A stretch of DNA of 64,000 nt from assembly GCA_902776985.1 (NCBI GenBank), contig CACYSD010000002.1, positions 1 to 64,000 of the forward strand, in the 5' to 3' direction. The notes below the pieces were generated by a model that worked only from the letters and a program-made list of their open reading frames with translations, ran no database searches and was not told where the DNA came from. Each line of letters starts with the position of its first letter. The stretch's first letter is position 1. Made by a program: the position numbers and the translations under genes. Positions 61,236 through 64,000 of this stretch are shown here, one piece after another. Source of the stretch: UBA3839 sp902776985 (lineage in GTDB: Bacteria; Bacteroidota; Bacteroidia; Bacteroidales; Bacteroidaceae).

Positions 61236-64000
61236 TGAAAAATTTTCAGGAACGCTCAGGACTGAACCTGAGCGATGTAAACAAAAACGTATTAGAGCAG
61301 TGGAAACAGAATGACGTGTTCCACAAAAGCATAGACGAACGCGAAGGCTGTCCTTCATTTGTATTCTTCGAAGGTCCTCCATCAGCAAACGGACATCCGG
61401 GCATCCACCACGTGATGGGTCGCACCATCAAGGACTCATTCCTGCGCTACAAGACCATGCAGGGATTCCAGGTGAAGCGCAAAGCCGGATGGGACACCCA
61501 CGGACTTCCAGTGGAACTGAGTGTGGAGAAGTCGCTCGGAATCACCAAGGAGGACATCGGCAAGAAGATCTCGGTGGACGACTACAACAACGCCTGCCGC
61601 GAGAACGTGATGATGTACACCAGTGAATGGACAGAGCTGACCGACAAGATGGGCTACTGGGTTGACCTGGAGCACCCCTACATCACCTACGACAATAAAT
61701 ATATCGAAACTCTCTGGTACCTGCTCAAGCAACTCTACAAGAAAGGTCTGCTCTACAAGGGCTACACCATACAGCCCTACTCACCTGCCGCAGGTACGGG
61801 TCTTTCCAGCCACGAGCTGAACCAGCCAGGCTGTTACCGTGACGTGAAGGACACCACGGTTACTGCACAGTTTAAGGTAAAGACCCCCTCCAACTCCACC
61901 AAGGGTGAGGGCAAAGAGTTCCCTGAAAGTCTCAAGGCTTTGTTTGGGCAGGGCTTGCCTGTTTATATTCTTGCATGGACAACTACACCTTGGACATTGC
62001 CATCGAATACGGCTCTGTGCGTAGGTCCTAAAATCAAATACGTCGCTGTGAAGGGTAATAATCCCTACACAGGAGAAGAGGCTATCTACATTGTTGCGGA
62101 ATCCAGGAAAAATGTATATTTCCCTGAAGAACTCCTGCCCCTTGGGGAAGGCTGGGACGGGGTCTCCCTGGTAGGTCTGCAGTATGAGCAGCTGTTCCCA
62201 TGGGTGAAGCCCTGCGCTGTGGAGAACGAGAAGGTGGTGGACAAGAGCGCAGAGGCATTCCGTGTAATCCCGGGCGACTACGTAACAACGGAGGACGGTA
62301 CGGGAATCGTGCACATCGCTCCTACCTTCGGTGCCGACGACGCCAAGGTTGCCAAGGACGCAGGAATTCCATCGCTCTTCGTGATTGACAAGAACGGCGA
62401 CACACGCCCTATGGTGGACTTCACCGGCAAGTATTTCGTTCGTGAGGACATGGATCAGGACTTCGTAGGCAAGTGTGTGAACGAAAGCTACTGGAAGCAC
62501 AGCGGCGACTTCGTGAAGAATGCCTACGACCCACGCTTCAACAAAGACGGCAAGTACGACGAGAAGGCTGCCAACAAGGAGATGGACCTCAACGTCATCC
62601 TCTGCATCGAGATGAAGGAGGAAGGCACAGCATTCAAGATAGAGAAGCACGTGCACAACTATCCTCACTGCTGGCGCACCGACAAACCTGTCCTCTACTA
62701 CCCTCTCGACTCATGGTTCATCCGCTCTACAGCATGCAAGGAGCGAATGTTCGAACTCAACCAGACTATCAAATGGAAGCCTGAATCCACCGGAACAGGA
62801 CGCTTCGGCAAGTGGCTGGAGAACCTCAACGACTGGAACCTCTCCCGTTCACGCTACTGGGGTACACCGTTGCCTATCTGGCGCAACAAGGACACTCGCG
62901 AGGAAGTGTGCATAGGAAGCGTGGAGGAACTCTACAACGCCATCGAGAAATCTGTAGCCGCAGGAGTGATGGCAAGCAACCCACTCAAGGAAAAAGGGTT
63001 CGTTCCCGGCGACATGAGCCAGGAGAACTACGACAAGATAGACCTGCACCGCCCATACGTGGACGACATCAAACTCGTCAGCGACAAGGGCAATGTGCTC
63101 ACCCGCGAACTCGACCTCATCGACGTGTGGTTCGACTCAGGCGCCATGCCTTACGCACAGATTCACTATCCGTTCGAGAACCGTGAGCTTATCGAGAAGG
63201 GAACAGCCTACCCTGCCGACTTCATTGCCGAGGGCGTGGATCAGACACGTGGCTGGTTCTTCACTCTCCATGCCATAGCGACAATGGTGTTCGACTCCGT
63301 TGCGTTCAAGAATGTAATCTCAAACGGACTCGTGCTCGACAAGAACGGTGTGAAGATGTCGAAGCGACTGGGCAACGTAATCAATCCGTTCGAATGTATT
63401 GAGCAATACGGTGCCGACGCTGTGCGCTGGTACATGGTCACAAACTCATCGCCCTGGGACAACCTCCTGTTCGACCCCGACGGAGTGAAGGAAGTCACAA
63501 GCCAGTTCTTCATCAAGCTGCACCAGGCATACGCCTTCTTCGCCATGTACGCCAACGTGGACGGATTCACCAACGACCAACCTCAAGTGAACCACTCTGA
63601 GCGCAACGACTTCGACCGCTGGCTGATGTCTGAACTCAACACCCTTACCAAGAACGTGAGATTGTATCTCGACGACTACGACCCGACACCTGCAGCACGA
63701 CTGATTCAGGCATTCGTAATCGACAAACTCTCCAACTGGTACATCCGTCTGAACAAGGCACGTTTCTGGGCAGGCGAAATGACTCAGGACAAACTCTCAG
63801 CATACCAGACACTCTACACCTGTCTGGAAACACTCAGCCGACTCATAGCACCGTTCGCACCATTCTATGCCGAACAGCTCTACAACGACCTGCGTGGCGA
63901 CAACACAGAAAGCGTGCATCTCGCATCGTTCCCAAGCTACGACGACAAACTCATCGACAAGGAACTCGAAGTAGCCATGGAAGCAGCTATGAAGGTAACG
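61235..64000 (+). CDS. ileS: isoleucyl-tRNA synthetase (partial, eukaryote-like type)
   Basis: Charges tRNA-Ile. The first 922 residues are present; the gene continues past the window. The HIGH region reads EGPPSANGHPGIHHVMG, so the signature is GIHH at residues 56-59 instead of HxGH. The editing (CP1) domain has YILAWTTTPWTLPSNTALCV and the KMSKR loop (GVKMSKRLGN) is intact. Two G/C-rich repeats in opposite orientation are read in frame within or near CP1 (61881 and 62130). Motifs resemble type 2 IleRS. The TAATG overlap couples it to pyrI. Confidence 0.95.
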   Translation, partial: MKNFQERSGLNLSDVNKNVLEQWKQNDVFHKSIDEREGCPSFVFFEGPPSANGHPGIHHVMGRTIKDSFLRYKTMQGFQVKRKAGWDTHGLPVELSVEKSLGITKEDIGKKISVDDYNNACRENVMMYTSEWTELTDKMGYWVDLEHPYITYDNKYIETLWYLLKQLYKKGLLYKGYTIQPYSPAAGTGLSSHELNQPGCYRDVKDTTVTAQFKVKTPSNSTKGEGKEFPESLKALFGQGLPVYILAWTTTPWTLPSNTALCVGPKIKYVAVKGNNPYTGEEAIYIVAESRKNVYFPEELLPLGEGWDGVSLVGLQYEQLFPWVKPCAVENEKVVDKSAEAFRVIPGDYVTTEDGTGIVHIAPTFGADDAKVAKDAGIPSLFVIDKNGDTRPMVDFTGKYFVREDMDQDFVGKCVNESYWKHSGDFVKNAYDPRFNKDGKYDEKAANKEMDLNVILCIEMKEEGTAFKIEKHVHNYPHCWRTDKPVLYYPLDSWFIRSTACKERMFELNQTIKWKPESTGTGRFGKWLENLNDWNLSRSRYWGTPLPIWRNKDTREEVCIGSVEELYNAIEKSVAAGVMASNPLKEKGFVPGDMSQENYDKIDLHRPYVDDIKLVSDKGNVLTRELDLIDVWFDSGAMPYAQIHYPFENRELIEKGTAYPADFIAEGVDQTRGWFFTLHAIATMVFDSVAFKNVISNGLVLDKNGVKMSKRLGNVINPFECIEQYGADAVRWYMVTNSSPWDNLLFDPDGVKEVTSQFFIKLHQAYAFFAMYANVDGFTNDQPQVNHSERNDFDRWLMSELNTLTKNVRLYLDDYDPTPAARLIQAFVIDKLSNWYIRLNKARFWAGEMTQDKLSAYQTLYTCLETLSRLIAPFAPFYAEQLYNDLRGDNTESVHLASFPSYDDKLIDKELEVAMEAAMKVT
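61881..61917 (+). repeat. G/C-rich repeat copy f, inside ileS
   Basis: GACCCCCTCCAACTCCACCA then AGGGTGAGGGCAAAG, encoding TPSNSTKGEGKE just after the conserved AQFKVK. It resembles the inverse of copy g. Confidence 0.65.
62130..62168 (-). repeat. G/C-rich repeat copy g, inside ileS
   Basis: Reverse complement: GACCCCGTCCCAGCCTTCCC then CAAGGGGCAGGAGTTC. It encodes residues LLPLGEGWDGVSL in the same frame. It is in inverted orientation relative to copy f, with 212 bases between. Confidence 0.65.

Overview
The window looks like a chromosomal segment of a Bacteroidales bacterium, most probably Prevotella in the broad sense. The gene set is Bacteroidales-like: a Na+-pumping decarboxylase (oadGAB), a TamB/OmpH envelope set, secreted GH2/GH27/GH3/GH31 glycosidases, DUF4105, and an eukaryote-like IleRS. 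Many genes are preceded by the Bacteroidetes promoter (TTTG, 19-21 nt, TAnnTTTG), and leaders are A-rich without clear Shine-Dalgarno sites. No rRNA, tRNA, CRISPR array, transposase or phage gene was recognised, so this is mainly core genome.

Layout. 1-609: AT-rich, with a candidate structured RNA ending in a terminator. 610-25333, mostly minus strand: gapA, mscL (+), an anchored hypothetical, the oadG-oadA-oadB sodium pump, two exported proteins, rsmI, a histidine kinase, gyrA with a TPR partner, a TonB-dependent receptor, and a likely operon DUF4105 - phosphatase-like pseudoenzyme - secA - cmk - ispH. 25448-26086: nth. 26087-26731: a nested inverted-repeat region. 26732-37027 (+): a secreted glycosidase locus (GH2 beta-galactosidase, GH27 alpha-galactosidase, GH3, GH31 alpha-xylosidase-like) suited to galactosylated hemicellulose such as xyloglucan. 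37107-45402 (+): grpE-dnaJ, folC, a galactose operon (galM, small Q-rich membrane protein, sugar transporter, galK), and a TPR protein. Galactose released by the glycosidases could feed galM/galK. 45511-52433 (+): ribH, tamB, nadE. 52468-57923 (-): ABC ATPase, dnaB, a small exported protein, pepD, a 61-aa membrane protein. 58016-64000: an OmpH lipoprotein, a C10-protease remnant, a repeat-rich intergenic region, then pyrB-pyrI-ileS, with ileS running off the right edge.

The strongest unexplained signal is repetitive DNA. (1) A G/C-rich palindromic repeat family (about seven copies) lies between genes and also in frame inside pyrI and ileS. (2) Simple-word repeats, often as inverted tandem arms around a short centre, sit at gene junctions and supply the last codons and stops of nadE, the ABC ATPase and the 61-aa protein. 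(3) Two larger intergenic elements share the plan tandem arm - AT palindrome - inverted tandem arm with unrelated arm sequences. Together these suggest that repeats actively remodel gene ends in this genome. Other notable points are an IleRS with the altered GIHH signature, a phosphatase-like protein apparently lacking its catalytic residues, a sigma-54-like site upstream of grpE, and promoters that overlap a terminator or each other.
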